From Actinoallomurus liliacearum (GTDB lineage Bacteria > Actinomycetota > Actinomycetes > Streptosporangiales > Streptosporangiaceae): a stretch of DNA of 64,000 nt. The stretch's first letter is position 1; each line of letters opens with the position of its first letter. Positions 53,676 to 62,003 of this stretch are shown here, piece after piece. The stretch is from contig NZ_BAABHJ010000005.1 of assembly GCF_039542035.1 (NCBI RefSeq), forward strand, positions 124,001-188,000, given 5' to 3'. The notes below the pieces were generated by a model. The model had not been told where the DNA came from. It was given only the letters and a program-made list of their open reading frames with translations, and searched no databases. Made by a program: the position numbers and the translations under genes.

Positions 53676-54566
53676 TCAGACGCGGTCGGCGGCGATCAGC
53701 AAGTACTGGAAACTGCCGCCGGTGTAGGCGTCGAGGAACGCGTTCTCGATGCCGGTGACCAGGCTGGACCGGGCGCGCAGCCGCCAGTACGGGACGGTCG
53801 CGGCGGTGAGGTCGACCACGCTGACCGGGACGAGGCGGTTCGCGGCCATCTCCTTGAAATAGGTGCTGCGCGGGTGGATGTCGCAGATGTAGTGCGCGTT
53901 GATCTGGCTGACGGCCCGGGACGGCAGCCCGTACGCGTCGTTGTAGCAGCCGGTGATGGTGACGTACCGGCCGCCGCGCCGGAGCAGCCGGGAGTGCTCG
54001 GCGAACAGCGAGCCGAGCTCGACGTACATCGTGGACTCGTTGTTCCAGATCGCCTGGAACGCGCCGGTGGGGAAGCCGGTGTCGAGCATGTTGCGCAGGT
54101 GGAAGCGCACCGAGCCGTCGACTCCGCGCCGCTTCGCCTGCTCGTTCGCGAAGTCGACCTGTGCCTGGGAGATCGAGATGCCGTCGACCCGGCACCCGAA
54201 CCGTGCCGCGGCCACCAGGCTGGACCCGCCTCGCCCGCAGCCGGCGTCCAGCACCCGGTCCTCGGGCCCGACGGTGCCGAGGTGGTCGAGGAGGAAGTCG
54301 GCCTGGGCGGACTCCAGGCGGTGCAGTTCCTCGACGACCCGCTCCTCACGGACCTCCGGTGGGCTCTGCAGCACCGACCAGTCCACGTCGCCGATCCCGT
54401 AGTGGTGGTGGTAGATGCCGTCCACCTCGCCCAGCCGCAGGTTGACCGGGTTGCGTTCGGCGTTCCAGTACTCGGCGACCGCGCGCTGGTAGGGGCTGGC
54501 GACGACTGCGGAGTCGTCGAGGGCGGGGTCGTGGACGGACGTCATGCCGGCCTCCTCATTACTCAT
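53676..54566 (-). CDS. gppmt: Geranyl diphosphate 2-C-methyltransferase
   Basis: A 296-residue SAM-dependent methyltransferase. The nucleotide motif is VLDAGCGRGGSS, and the N-terminus has YWNAERNPVNLRLGEVDGIYHHHYGIG, the characteristic start of GPP 2-C-methyltransferases. It adds a methyl to geranyl diphosphate to give 2-methyl-GPP, the substrate of 2-methylisoborneol synthase encoded just upstream. ATG 54566 is chosen; an internal ATG six residues later is possible. A hairpin lies in the 92-bp gap after the cyclase gene. Confidence 0.95.
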   Translation of the reverse strand: MSNEEAGMTSVHDPALDDSAVVASPYQRAVAEYWNAERNPVNLRLGEVDGIYHHHYGIGDVDWSVLQSPPEVREERVVEELHRLESAQADFLLDHLGTVGPEDRVLDAGCGRGGSSLVAAARFGCRVDGISISQAQVDFANEQAKRRGVDGSVRFHLRNMLDTGFPTGAFQAIWNNESTMYVELGSLFAEHSRLLRRGGRYVTITGCYNDAYGLPSRAVSQINAHYICDIHPRSTYFKEMAANRLVPVSVVDLTAATVPYWRLRARSSLVTGIENAFLDAYTGGSFQYLLIAADRV

Positions 54567-54615
54567 GGTCGGGGGGCGCCGGGCCGGCGCGCCGGTGGCT
54601 CGTCGGCCCGGAGTC

Positions 54616-54654
54616 GCCGCGTGATCCGGGGCAGCGGTTCCCGGATCACGCGGC
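54616..54654. promoter_or_regulatory. 15-bp perfect hairpin between cyclase and methyltransferase genes
   Basis: Arms 54616-54630 and 54640-54654 with a 9-base loop, immediately after the cyclase stop. It could be a partial terminator or an mRNA-stabilising processing site within the operon. Confidence 0.55.
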
Positions 54655-54658
54655 GGGA

Positions 54659-55840
54659 TCAGCGGTAGCGGCTACTCGTGCTGTGCCATTCGAAGCCGCC
54701 ACCCATCCATGCCTGCGCGCCGCGCAGGAACCGTTGCAGCTCGACCGACGGGACGGCGGCGAGTCTCTCCTGCGCGGACTGGAAGTCCCGGACGAATCCG
54801 TTGTGCAGGCGGACGCAGGTCTCGATCGCCTCGCGCAGTGAGCAGTTCTCCTCGGCGGCGACCCGCAGGACGAGATTGTCCGCCTGGTCGTCCGCCGCCT
54901 CCCTGGCGACCGAGTGCAGGTCGTTGACGATGACGGACGCCGTACCCGCCTGCATCACGGCACGGTGCACCTCCGGCGCGTAGAACAGCTCGGCCGGAAG
55001 CCGGTAACCACCGACGACGTCGATCAACGTCATGGACGTGTAGAAACTGTCGTGCTGCCGGGCGGCGAGGTACCGCCAGGCGGGTGGGAGCTCGCCGCTG
55101 TAGCGCCACGCCGCGTACGCCGTCCAGCTCACGTACATCTGGAAGGTCGTGTTGCAGACCCGCATGACCTGGTCCGGAGTGGCGTGCCGGCGCAGGTGGG
55201 CGGTGGCCGAGGCGAACGCCACCAGCACCGGATCGGCCTGGACCGCCTCCTCCAGCGGACCGGTGAACTCGCCCGCGGGCGGCGGCGGGTCCATGGCCGA
55301 CATCACCAGGGCCAGACGCGGGGGCAGCTCGATCGGAGTGGCCCCCAGCTCGCTCTCGTCGGAGTAGTAGTCGTCGGACGCCCACCAGGCGGCGTTCACC
55401 TGGGCGGCGAGCAGCAGCCGGTCGGGGTCGTCGGTGTCGGGGTGGGCGAGCATGGCGAGCCGGCCGAACCCGGTGCTGCGGAACGCCTCGAGCCGATCGG
55501 CGTAGATGCCCGTCTCCTCGGCCCAGGCGACGAGGGCCTCGTTCACCAGGTGACCGAGGGCCTCGTCGACGCGGACCGTCTCCGGGCAGTACAGCGGCGG
55601 GTACGAGCCGTCGCCCCACTGCCGTTCGGCGTATCCCGGTACGACGTTCGGGAGACCCTCGCCCGGGCAGGGGAGCGCGGACCGCTCCGGCGGATCGGCG
55701 GGCGGAGCGGCTCCCCCCGCGCTGCTCGGCGGGGCCACGAGGAGAGATGGCACCTCGCGGACCGCCGACCGAAGCGCGCCCGCCAGCTGGGCCGCGGACG
55801 TGCCCAGCCCGGTCGGGCGGATCGGCAGGTCGTGTGACAC
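54659..55840 (-). CDS. 2-methylisoborneol synthase (encapsulin cargo terpene cyclase)
   Basis: A 393-residue class I terpene cyclase that turns 2-methyl-GPP into 2-methylisoborneol. The metal motifs are DDYYSDE at 156-162 and the NSE-type N306-D307-L-x-S310-x3-E314. The first 75 or so residues are disordered and rich in Ala, Pro and Ser, with a conserved-looking PIRPTGLGTSAA segment. In Family 2 encapsulin systems such N-terminal extensions target the cyclase into the shell. GTG at 55840 follows an AGGAG site. It lies 53 bases after the encapsulin gene. Confidence 0.95.
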   Translation of the reverse strand: MSHDLPIRPTGLGTSAAQLAGALRSAVREVPSLLVAPPSSAGGAAPPADPPERSALPCPGEGLPNVVPGYAERQWGDGSYPPLYCPETVRVDEALGHLVNEALVAWAEETGIYADRLEAFRSTGFGRLAMLAHPDTDDPDRLLLAAQVNAAWWASDDYYSDESELGATPIELPPRLALVMSAMDPPPPAGEFTGPLEEAVQADPVLVAFASATAHLRRHATPDQVMRVCNTTFQMYVSWTAYAAWRYSGELPPAWRYLAARQHDSFYTSMTLIDVVGGYRLPAELFYAPEVHRAVMQAGTASVIVNDLHSVAREAADDQADNLVLRVAAEENCSLREAIETCVRLHNGFVRDFQSAQERLAAVPSVELQRFLRGAQAWMGGGFEWHSTSSRYR

Positions 55841-55893
55841 GTGCGCTCCTGGGAGATCTCGGACGTACGGGCCGGCGGCGGTGACCGTCCGGA

Positions 55894-57321
55894 TCACGAG
55901 CCGGGCGCCGCGACCTCGACGTTCTCTAGCACGCCGAGCGCGTCCGGGACCAGCACCGCAGCCGAGAAGTAGGCGCTGACCAGGTACGACGTGATGGCCT
56001 TCTCGTCGATGCCCATGAAGCGGACGTTCAGCCCCGGCTCGTACTCGTCCGGGATCCCCGTCTGGCGCAGGCCGACCACGCCCTGGTCGTCCTCTCCGGT
56101 GCGCATGGCCAGGATGGAGGAGGTGTGCCCGTCGACGACCGGGATCTTGTTGCACGGGAAGATCGGAATGCCCCGCCAGCCCGGGATCCGGCCGCCCTCC
56201 CAGTCGACGGGGTCCGGGTAGAGCCCGCGTCGGCTGCACTCGCGCAGGAACGCCGCGATCGCCTTCGGATGGGCCAGGAAGAACCGGGTGCTGCGGCGGC
56301 GGGACAGCAGCTCGTCCAGGTCGTCGGGGGTGGGGGGACCCGACCGGGTCTGCATCCGCTGGGAGTAGTCGACGTTGTGCAGCAGCCCGAAGTCCCGGTT
56401 GTTGACCAGCTCGTGTTCCTGCCGCTCGCGCAGCGCCTCGACGGTCAGCCGGAGCTGCTGCTCCAACTGGTTCATCGGCTCGTTGAACAGGTCGGTGACC
56501 CGGGTGTGCACCTTCAGCACGGTCTGGGCGACACCCAGCTCGTACTCGCGCGGGGCGAGCTCGTAGTCGGCGTACGTCGTCGGAACGTCCTGCTCGCCCG
56601 CATGGCCGGAGAGCAGCGCGATCTCCGCCTCGCCCTTACGGTTCTGCGGCGCCCGCAGCGCCGCCTGGTACCGCTCGACGTGCGCGGCCAGGGCCTCGGA
56701 CCGGTCGAGCATGGCCTGGAAGTCCTGGCGGGAGAGCACCAGCAGCGAGCACGTCGTCATGGCGACGACCGTGTGGTCCCACGTGAAGTCCGGGTCCGTC
56801 AGTGCTCCGGGGAAGAGGTAGCCGCCGTCACCGACCGGGGCATGCGACGCCGGCGCGTCGAACGGCCCCGTGGCCAGCCGGTCCACCTTTCCGTGCGCGA
56901 CCACGAAGAGCCGGTCGCCGGGCTGGCCGCGCTCGACGAGCGTCTCACCGGCCGCCGCCTCCCGCAGCATGAACCGGCCGGCCAGCTCCGCCAGCACCTC
57001 CTCGTCCGCGAACCCGCCCAGCAGCGGGATCTCCCGCAGGCTGGGCGGGAGGATCTGGGCGCGGTTCTCGCTGCCCGTGACGGCGACCCGGCCGCCGCCC
57101 ACCTTGTAGGTCAGCCGACGGTTGACCCGGTAGTGACCGCCGGACACCTCGACCCACGGCAGGACCCGCAGCAGCCAGCGCGAGCTGATCGCCTGCATCT
57201 GCGGCGGGGTCTTGGTCGTCGTCGTAAGGTTCCGTGCCGCCGCGGTGCTGAGGCTCCGCTGGTACTGCTCTTCCGCAGTCTCGTCGGTGGACACCGGCTC
57301 CTGCCACGAGGATGACGTCAA
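55894..57321 (-). CDS. Family 2B encapsulin shell protein with cNMP-binding-like domain
   Basis: A 475-residue shell protein. HK97-type segments at both ends (RNLTTTTKTPPQMQAISSRW near the N-terminus and EKAITSYLVSAYFSA at the C-terminus) enclose an inserted cyclic-nucleotide-binding-like domain (about 95-205, VERGQPGDRLFVVAHGKV). The canonical phosphate-binding Arg is not obvious, so ligand binding is uncertain. It is the first gene of encapsulin-cyclase-methyltransferase, the known 2-methylisoborneol nanocompartment arrangement. Only one shell gene is present, while some relatives have two. Confidence 0.94.
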   Translation of the reverse strand: MTSSSWQEPVSTDETAEEQYQRSLSTAAARNLTTTTKTPPQMQAISSRWLLRVLPWVEVSGGHYRVNRRLTYKVGGGRVAVTGSENRAQILPPSLREIPLLGGFADEEVLAELAGRFMLREAAAGETLVERGQPGDRLFVVAHGKVDRLATGPFDAPASHAPVGDGGYLFPGALTDPDFTWDHTVVAMTTCSLLVLSRQDFQAMLDRSEALAAHVERYQAALRAPQNRKGEAEIALLSGHAGEQDVPTTYADYELAPREYELGVAQTVLKVHTRVTDLFNEPMNQLEQQLRLTVEALRERQEHELVNNRDFGLLHNVDYSQRMQTRSGPPTPDDLDELLSRRRSTRFFLAHPKAIAAFLRECSRRGLYPDPVDWEGGRIPGWRGIPIFPCNKIPVVDGHTSSILAMRTGEDDQGVVGLRQTGIPDEYEPGLNVRFMGIDEKAITSYLVSAYFSAAVLVPDALGVLENVEVAAPGS

Positions 57322-57400
57322 ACCGAGACCTCCCTTTTTCCGCGCGCGACAGTGCGCTGGGACGGAGAATTGACCTCGCTCGGACCTTCACTTTAGGTGA

Positions 57401-57421
57401 TCGATCCGATACGGATCGTAT
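57401..57421. promoter_or_regulatory. Overlapping palindromes upstream of the encapsulin operon
   Basis: GATCCG-ATA-CGGATC (57403-57417) and ATACG-GAT-CGTAT (57409-57421) overlap, about 80-100 bases before the encapsulin start, in the 199-bp gap after the AraC gene. Likely a regulator binding site. Confidence 0.5.
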
Positions 57422-57520
57422 GGTCGGCCTTTCCGGCGGGACACCCCCCATGTGCGGCAGCCTTCCCTTACCGCCGCCGTACGCGAATGTCGCCGACCGT
57501 TATCGGCCAGGCACTTATGG

Positions 57521-58378
57521 TCACCCGTCCAGTGGCGGCCGCGGCCGGGGCTCGGTCAGGCGGGCGGCTCGGCGGTAGCGGGCGGGGGTGATGCCGTAGC
57601 AGCGGACGAACCAGCGGGTCAGGTGGCTCTGGTCGGCGAAGCCGGTGTGCGTCGCGACGTCGGCGAGCGGCCGGCCGAGCGCGATCAGCCGCCGCGCCTC
57701 CCGGAGCCGTAGCTGCCGCTGGTAGTCGCTGGGCGCCATCCCGTACACCGCCCGGAACGCCCGGTAGACCCCGAACCGCGTGTGCGCGGCCGCGGCGGCC
57801 AGCTCATCGGCGGTGAGATCCTCCAGGTAGGAGTCGTGAAGCCGCGCGCGGGCGCGTTCGGCGATGAGTGCCGCGCCGGTCGGTGCGGCGGCGGGCCGGC
57901 CGCCGGATGCGGCCGCGCGCCGTACGACCGAGGCGACCGTCGCGGTCAGCAGCTCGTCGCGCCGCAGGGCGCTCGCGCCGCCGAGCAGCGCGGAGTGCAG
58001 GGCCCGCAGGTTCCGGGCGAGGACCGCGTCGTCGACGACCGGCTCGCGGAACAGCGGCAGACCGGCGCGTCCGCCGGTGACGTCGGCGAGCACTCCGGTG
58101 ACCAGCTCGGGGCCGATGTGCACCATCCGGTAGGTGAAGCCGAGTTCGTCGGCGGCCCGGCCGTCGTGCGGATCCTCCGGGTTGAAGGCCATGACCATCC
58201 CGGCCGCGCTGGTGTGCGCCCCGCCCCGGCAGGAGAACGCCTGGGCGCCCTCGTCGGTGACCCCGAAGGAGTAGCCCTCATGACTGTGCCGGTGGTAGAC
58301 GTGCCGTACGAAGTGCGCGTGCATGGCCTCCAGCGGCTCGTCGGCCGAGTGCCAGTAGCGGGACCAGTCACGCGTCAT
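57521..58378 (-). CDS. AraC-family regulator
   Basis: A 285-residue regulator: a cupin-like N-terminal domain (RHVYHRHSHEGYSFGVTDEGAQAF...NPEDPHDG) and a C-terminal double HTH (about 185-280, LEDLTADELAAAAAHTRFGVYRAFRAVYGMAPSDY and ADVATHTGFADQSHLTRWF). It is upstream of, and in the same direction as, the encapsulin operon, separated by 199 bp, and so may control it, or may instead act on the divergent DUF2000 gene 71 bp away. Many AraC/DUF2000 or DUF-exporter pairs exist, so the second option is quite possible. Confidence 0.85.
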   Translation of the reverse strand: MTRDWSRYWHSADEPLEAMHAHFVRHVYHRHSHEGYSFGVTDEGAQAFSCRGGAHTSAAGMVMAFNPEDPHDGRAADELGFTYRMVHIGPELVTGVLADVTGGRAGLPLFREPVVDDAVLARNLRALHSALLGGASALRRDELLTATVASVVRRAAASGGRPAAAPTGAALIAERARARLHDSYLEDLTADELAAAAAHTRFGVYRAFRAVYGMAPSDYQRQLRLREARRLIALGRPLADVATHTGFADQSHLTRWFVRCYGITPARYRRAARLTEPRPRPPLDG

Positions 58379-58449
58379 ACCCCGATTCTGGCCCGGCCGC
58401 CGCACGAGCGTTCAAGACGGGTCGCGAGCCCGCACGCCATCCTGGGGCC

Positions 58450-58860
58450 ATGCGTTTCGACACCAAGATCGGCATCGTCGTACGGGACGACCTCGCGGCC
58501 TGGCAGCGGCTCAACGTCACCGCGTTCCTGGCGGGCGGGGTGGCCGCCGGTTTCCCCGAGCTGATCGGCGAGCCGTACGAGGACGGTTCCGGCAACGCCT
58601 ACCTGCCGACCTTCCGGCAGCCGGTGCTCGTCTACGCCGCCGACGCGGAGGGTCTCGCCCGCGTCCACGACCGCGCGCTCGCCCGCGACCTCCGCGTCGG
58701 CGTGTACACGGAGGACATGTTCAAGACCGGCCACGACGAGGACAACCGCGCCGTCGTACGGGAACGCGCCGCCGACGACCTGCCCCTCGTCGGCCTGGCG
58801 CTGCACGGCCCGAAGAACGCCGTCGACAAGATCCTCAAGGGCCTGTCCCTCCACCCCTGA
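58450..58860 (+). CDS. DUF2000-family protein
   Basis: A 136-residue protein starting TKIGIVVRDDLAAWQRLNVTAFLAGG, typical of DUF2000 proteins, which resemble a peptidyl-tRNA hydrolase 2-like fold. Function unknown. It is divergent from the AraC gene, a frequent arrangement, so it may be that regulator's target. Confidence 0.85.
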   Translation: MRFDTKIGIVVRDDLAAWQRLNVTAFLAGGVAAGFPELIGEPYEDGSGNAYLPTFRQPVLVYAADAEGLARVHDRALARDLRVGVYTEDMFKTGHDEDNRAVVRERAADDLPLVGLALHGPKNAVDKILKGLSLHP

Positions 58861-58994
58861 CCTGCCTGCACCGTCGGCCGGGGCACGGCCTCCGGCCGGC
58901 GGTCCGAACATCGCGCCGCGGTCAGCCGTGTGTGCGAAGAGGCGTACTGATCGCTATGGGCCGCCGCAGGTGGCTGCTTGGGCAGACCGCCGGG

Positions 58995-59000
58995 TAGCGT
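58995..59000 (+). promoter_or_regulatory. Leaderless-type -10 box of the Nudix gene
   Basis: TAGCGT ends six bases before the GTG start at 59007, matching the TAnnnT spacing of leaderless actinobacterial genes. No ribosome site precedes the GTG. Confidence 0.4.
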
Positions 59001-59006
59001 CGCCCT

Positions 59007-59579
59007 GTGACCGAGCCTTCCTCCGAGCGGACCCGCTGGACGATCCACGGCGAGCGCCTGGTCGACGAGAACTCGCACATCCGTCTTTCGATCGCCAGCG
59101 TGGAGCTACCGGACGGGGTCAGGTTCGAGCAGTACGTATTCCGCATGCGGCGGTGCGCGATGACGATCGTGCTCGATGAGACCGGCGAGAGCATTCTCTT
59201 GATCTGGCGGCATCGCTTCATCGTCGACCAGTGGGATTGGGAGGCGCCCGGGGGTTACGTCGATCCGGGTGAGGACGGCGCGGCTGCGGCGGCCCGGGAA
59301 GCCGAGGAGGAAACCGGCTGGCGTCCCCGCAGCGTCAAGTTTCTGCTGTCGTACCAGCCGATGGTCGGCTCCGCTGATGCCCCACAAGACATCTACGTCG
59401 CGTACGGCGCCGACCACGTCGGCGAGCCGGAACTCGACGAGGCCGAGGAAGTCCGCTGGGTGCCCATCAGCGAGGCGCAGGAAATGATCGCTCGGGGCGA
59501 GATACTGGGCGCAGCGACGATCATCGGTGTAATGCACGCTGCCGCAGAGCGGGCAGCTGCAACCGGGCGTATTGCGTGA
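59007..59579 (+). CDS. Nudix hydrolase
   Basis: A 190-residue Nudix protein. The Nudix box runs from GGYVDPGEDGAAAAAREAEEETGW, matching G-x5-E-x7-R-E-x-x-E-E-x-G-x. The preceding VDQWDWEAP segment resembles ADP-ribose/ADP-sugar pyrophosphatases. It hydrolyses a nucleoside diphosphate-linked compound. Its last 59 bases overlap, antisense, the end of the minus-strand TPR regulator. Substrate unknown. Confidence 0.9.
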   Translation: MTEPSSERTRWTIHGERLVDENSHIRLSIASVELPDGVRFEQYVFRMRRCAMTIVLDETGESILLIWRHRFIVDQWDWEAPGGYVDPGEDGAAAAAREAEEETGWRPRSVKFLLSYQPMVGSADAPQDIYVAYGADHVGEPELDEAEEVRWVPISEAQEMIARGEILGAATIIGVMHAAAERAAATGRIA

Positions 59580-60912
59580 ACTCGCGGCACTCCTCGGTGT
59601 CCCGCTGCTGAGCCAGATCGAGCAGAAGATTGCGGATGTAGGTGACGGCCCGCGCCGAGTGCAGCATGACGACACGGTCGACTGCTTCTCGGCCCTTCGC
59701 GCACGCTTCCTCGGTCTCTCCCTGGAGGGCATAGCCGGAGGCCAGGATGGCGACGTTGAACGCCTTGCCGCGGATGAACCGGTCGTCCATGTCGAGAGAC
59801 TGAAGGGCGTACTTTTCCGTTGACCGGCCTTGTCCGAGCGCCCGGAAGCAGTGAGCGATCCGGGCCGCAAGGTATGCCTGATCGAAGTAACGCAGCCAGA
59901 GCGGGGGATCGGTGCCGGTCTTCTCGAACGTGACACTGGCCTGTTTCAGAGCGTTGGAGCAGGCGCCGGCGTCGCCGAGGATGGCGTGGGCGTTGGCCTG
60001 CATGACGAGGCTCTCAGTTTCGAGGATCGGCTGCCCGACTCGTCGGCTGGCGGCTTGAGCGGCCTGAGCCATGTCCATGGCCTGGTCTGGTCGGGACACC
60101 CACAGTGCCTGGTGACTCATCGCGGCGAGGATCTCCCCGCCCAGGGCATGGTCGCCGGCGAATCGAGCCATCGACAGAGCTTGGACAAGGTAGCGCTGCG
60201 CCAGACCATGCCATTCCAGGTCGTATGCCTGCCATCCGGCCAGGTGGGCGAGTTCAGCTGCTGCCGAGAACAGCGCTCGTCGTATCTCCTCGGTACAGCG
60301 GGAGCCGTTGAGCAGCGGAACGATGTTGCCGTGGAGATAGTCGACTACCGTCGGACGGATTCGTCCCCCGCCCATCCGGTTGTCGAGCACACGGAATGCT
60401 CGAGTCGCCTCCCGAATGTCCTCGATGTCAGCGGCGCCGATCGCCCGTGAGCCCGTGGCGGCAGGCAACGCCGTACGAGGGGCGAGGATCCACCGCAGCG
60501 CAGCGGAGTTGAAGGCGGCGATGTCGAAGTCGGCCCCCAGGAGCGCCCGTCGCCGTTCCAGGTCATCGTGTGACAGGGCCTCCAGGAGGCGCGCGCTGTC
60601 AGAAGGACGCTGCGGCAGTTGCAACGCCGCATCCACCGAAGTCTTCTGCTGCCGAGCCATCCCGACGTCGGCCACCGTCACCGGGCGTCCGAGAGCGGTG
60701 CTGAATGTCTCTGCGATGAGCGCTGGGGTCGGCTCGCGCGGTATCTCACCACGAAGCCACCGCGCCACCGAACTGTGGTTGTACCGGAGGTCGCCGTAGC
60801 CTTTGGCCTTGCCGACCTTGACCACCCGCGCAGCGAGGCCCTTGTGCGAGATGCCGGTCTCGTCGATTAACGCGCTGAGACGCTCGTTGGGCTGTCTCGG
60901 CCGTCGTGTCAT
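59521..60912 (-). CDS. HTH regulator with TPR-like C-terminal domain
   Basis: A 463-residue protein. An XRE-like HTH occupies about 5-75 (LIDETGISHKGLAARV...YNHSSVARWLRGEIP), and the rest is helical with TPR-like repeats (AQRYLVQALSMARFAGDHALGGEILAAMSHQAL and similar). This type of actinobacterial regulator often sits beside specialised small-peptide or unknown-function loci. It is divergent from the small-protein/radical SAM cluster (149-bp gap) and is its likely controller. ATG 60912 is preceded by GGGAAGGGC. Confidence 0.82.
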   Translation of the reverse strand: MTRRPRQPNERLSALIDETGISHKGLAARVVKVGKAKGYGDLRYNHSSVARWLRGEIPREPTPALIAETFSTALGRPVTVADVGMARQQKTSVDAALQLPQRPSDSARLLEALSHDDLERRRALLGADFDIAAFNSAALRWILAPRTALPAATGSRAIGAADIEDIREATRAFRVLDNRMGGGRIRPTVVDYLHGNIVPLLNGSRCTEEIRRALFSAAAELAHLAGWQAYDLEWHGLAQRYLVQALSMARFAGDHALGGEILAAMSHQALWVSRPDQAMDMAQAAQAASRRVGQPILETESLVMQANAHAILGDAGACSNALKQASVTFEKTGTDPPLWLRYFDQAYLAARIAHCFRALGQGRSTEKYALQSLDMDDRFIRGKAFNVAILASGYALQGETEEACAKGREAVDRVVMLHSARAVTYIRNLLLDLAQQRDTEECREFTQYARLQLPALRQRALHR

Positions 60913-61061
60913 GGGGACGCCCTTCCCGCCGGTTGTCCGCAGTTTTGCACCCGCCACGCTCGCGCTCTAGCGAACCGGCGGATTGCACGCCCTCCCGTTC
61001 ACGCACCCGCCCCCATCCGCAAGCCTTCTGCTGCCGCGGCCGATCGGACTTGAGTATCCGC

Positions 61062-61292
61062 ATGAGCACGGAACGGAAGCATTCCGAAGACGTCGCGGAG
61101 CAGCCGCGGGATGCCGCTGCGGACGCCGAACAAGTGGCGAAGACCAACCAGCACCTGCGCGCGCTGGCGGCAGCGCTGACGGATCACGGCTTCAACGTCC
61201 GCGTTCACGCCGACATCCTCGACGTCACGCATCCAGCCGCATCGGTCCGCAAGGTCCTCCAACTCGTCGAGCCTGAGGGAACGGGTCGGTGA
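61062..61292 (+). CDS. Small acidic hypothetical protein
   Basis: A 76-residue protein starting MSTERKHSEDVAEQ. An acidic helix with many Glu/Asp/Ala is followed by NQHLRALAAALTDHGFNVRVHADILDVTHP, a small alpha/beta-looking unit. Family unknown. Its stop overlaps the GTG of the next small gene (61289-61292), so they are translated together. It opens the cluster that later contains the radical SAM enzyme. Confidence 0.6.
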   Translation: MSTERKHSEDVAEQPRDAAADAEQVAKTNQHLRALAAALTDHGFNVRVHADILDVTHPAASVRKVLQLVEPEGTGR

Positions 61293-61552
61293 CCCGCCGC
61301 TCACATGCCCGGGTCCACCCGGCGTCGGCGCGCCAGGATCCTCCGGACCCGACGCCTCAGGATGTCGCCGCGCTGCAGGCCCACTGCCCGGGCTGGATCG
61401 TCATGTGGTGCCGGTGGCGGCGGGTCTACAGCGCATTCGCAATGTGCACCAACGCTCCGTGGATCGAGGACGCTGTCGATCCCGCGCGGCTGCTGAGCCA
61501 GTGCGGGCGAACTTCGCTCGGTGCGCATTACGGCCAGGCGGTGCCGCGTTGA
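61289..61552 (+). CDS. Small basic hypothetical protein
   Basis: An 87-residue protein coupled by GTGA to the preceding gene. It has a central HCPGWIVMWCRWRRVYSAFAMC segment with three Cys and several Trp/Arg residues, possibly membrane-associated or DNA/peptide-binding. No family recognised. Followed by a 349-bp gap with a hairpin. Confidence 0.5.
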   Translation: MTRRSHARVHPASARQDPPDPTPQDVAALQAHCPGWIVMWCRWRRVYSAFAMCTNAPWIEDAVDPARLLSQCGRTSLGAHYGQAVPR

Positions 61553-61901
61553 TTCTCGGCCAACTCGAACGTGAGCGCGTGCCGGTGGCCACCGAGATCC
61601 GACTCGATCGCGGTGCGCGCTCACTCCCTCCCACGCGGCCCATCTTCCCCCGGAGAAGGCCGCGCGGGAGAGGGCCGCGGCGGGATCCTCCGGCCCGCCG
61701 CGGCCCCTGCCAGATGTCCCGGCAGGTACGGACGCCAAACCTGTCGCTGCCGGGACTGCGGAGCGCCGGGCGGGGGCTTGAGGGAGTCACGCCCGGCGCT
61801 CCCCCTAGGCCGCCGAGAGGGGCGGCGGGCAGCGCTGCAACGTCCGTTGCGAGTTCGGCACCCCCTCGGCGACCCCGTCAGAACCGAAGGAGAAGAGAGA
61901 T
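61553..61901. other. Non-coding region with strong hairpin upstream of the 33-residue peptide gene
   Basis: No convincing gene. A perfect 13-bp GC stem (arms 61760-61772 and 61790-61802, 17-base loop) lies about 100 bases before the peptide gene at 61902. It may terminate the two upstream genes or form a leader structure. A strong AAGGAG site at 61887-61892 serves the peptide gene. Confidence 0.5.
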
Positions 61902-62003
61902 ATGGACGGAATCAGCTGGGCCACGAGGTGGCGTAAGAACACGATCAGCAACGTATCGAGCGGCTGCGTCGAGGTCGCCGTCGACATCGTGGAGAACCGG
62001 TGA
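61902..62003 (+). CDS. 33-residue DUF397-like peptide, candidate precursor peptide
   Basis: ATG at 61902 after a strong AAGGAG site opens 33 codons. The sequence contains WRKNTISNVSSGCVEVAV, resembling the core of DUF397 proteins (W-R-K-S-x-x-S...C-V-E-V-A), but stops about 30 residues early for that family. It has two Trp and one Cys. Its stop is joined to the next gene by TGATG, and a radical SAM enzyme follows. It could be a precursor of a modified peptide or a truncated DUF397 regulator partner. I cannot decide from sequence alone. Confidence 0.6.
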   Translation: MDGISWATRWRKNTISNVSSGCVEVAVDIVENR

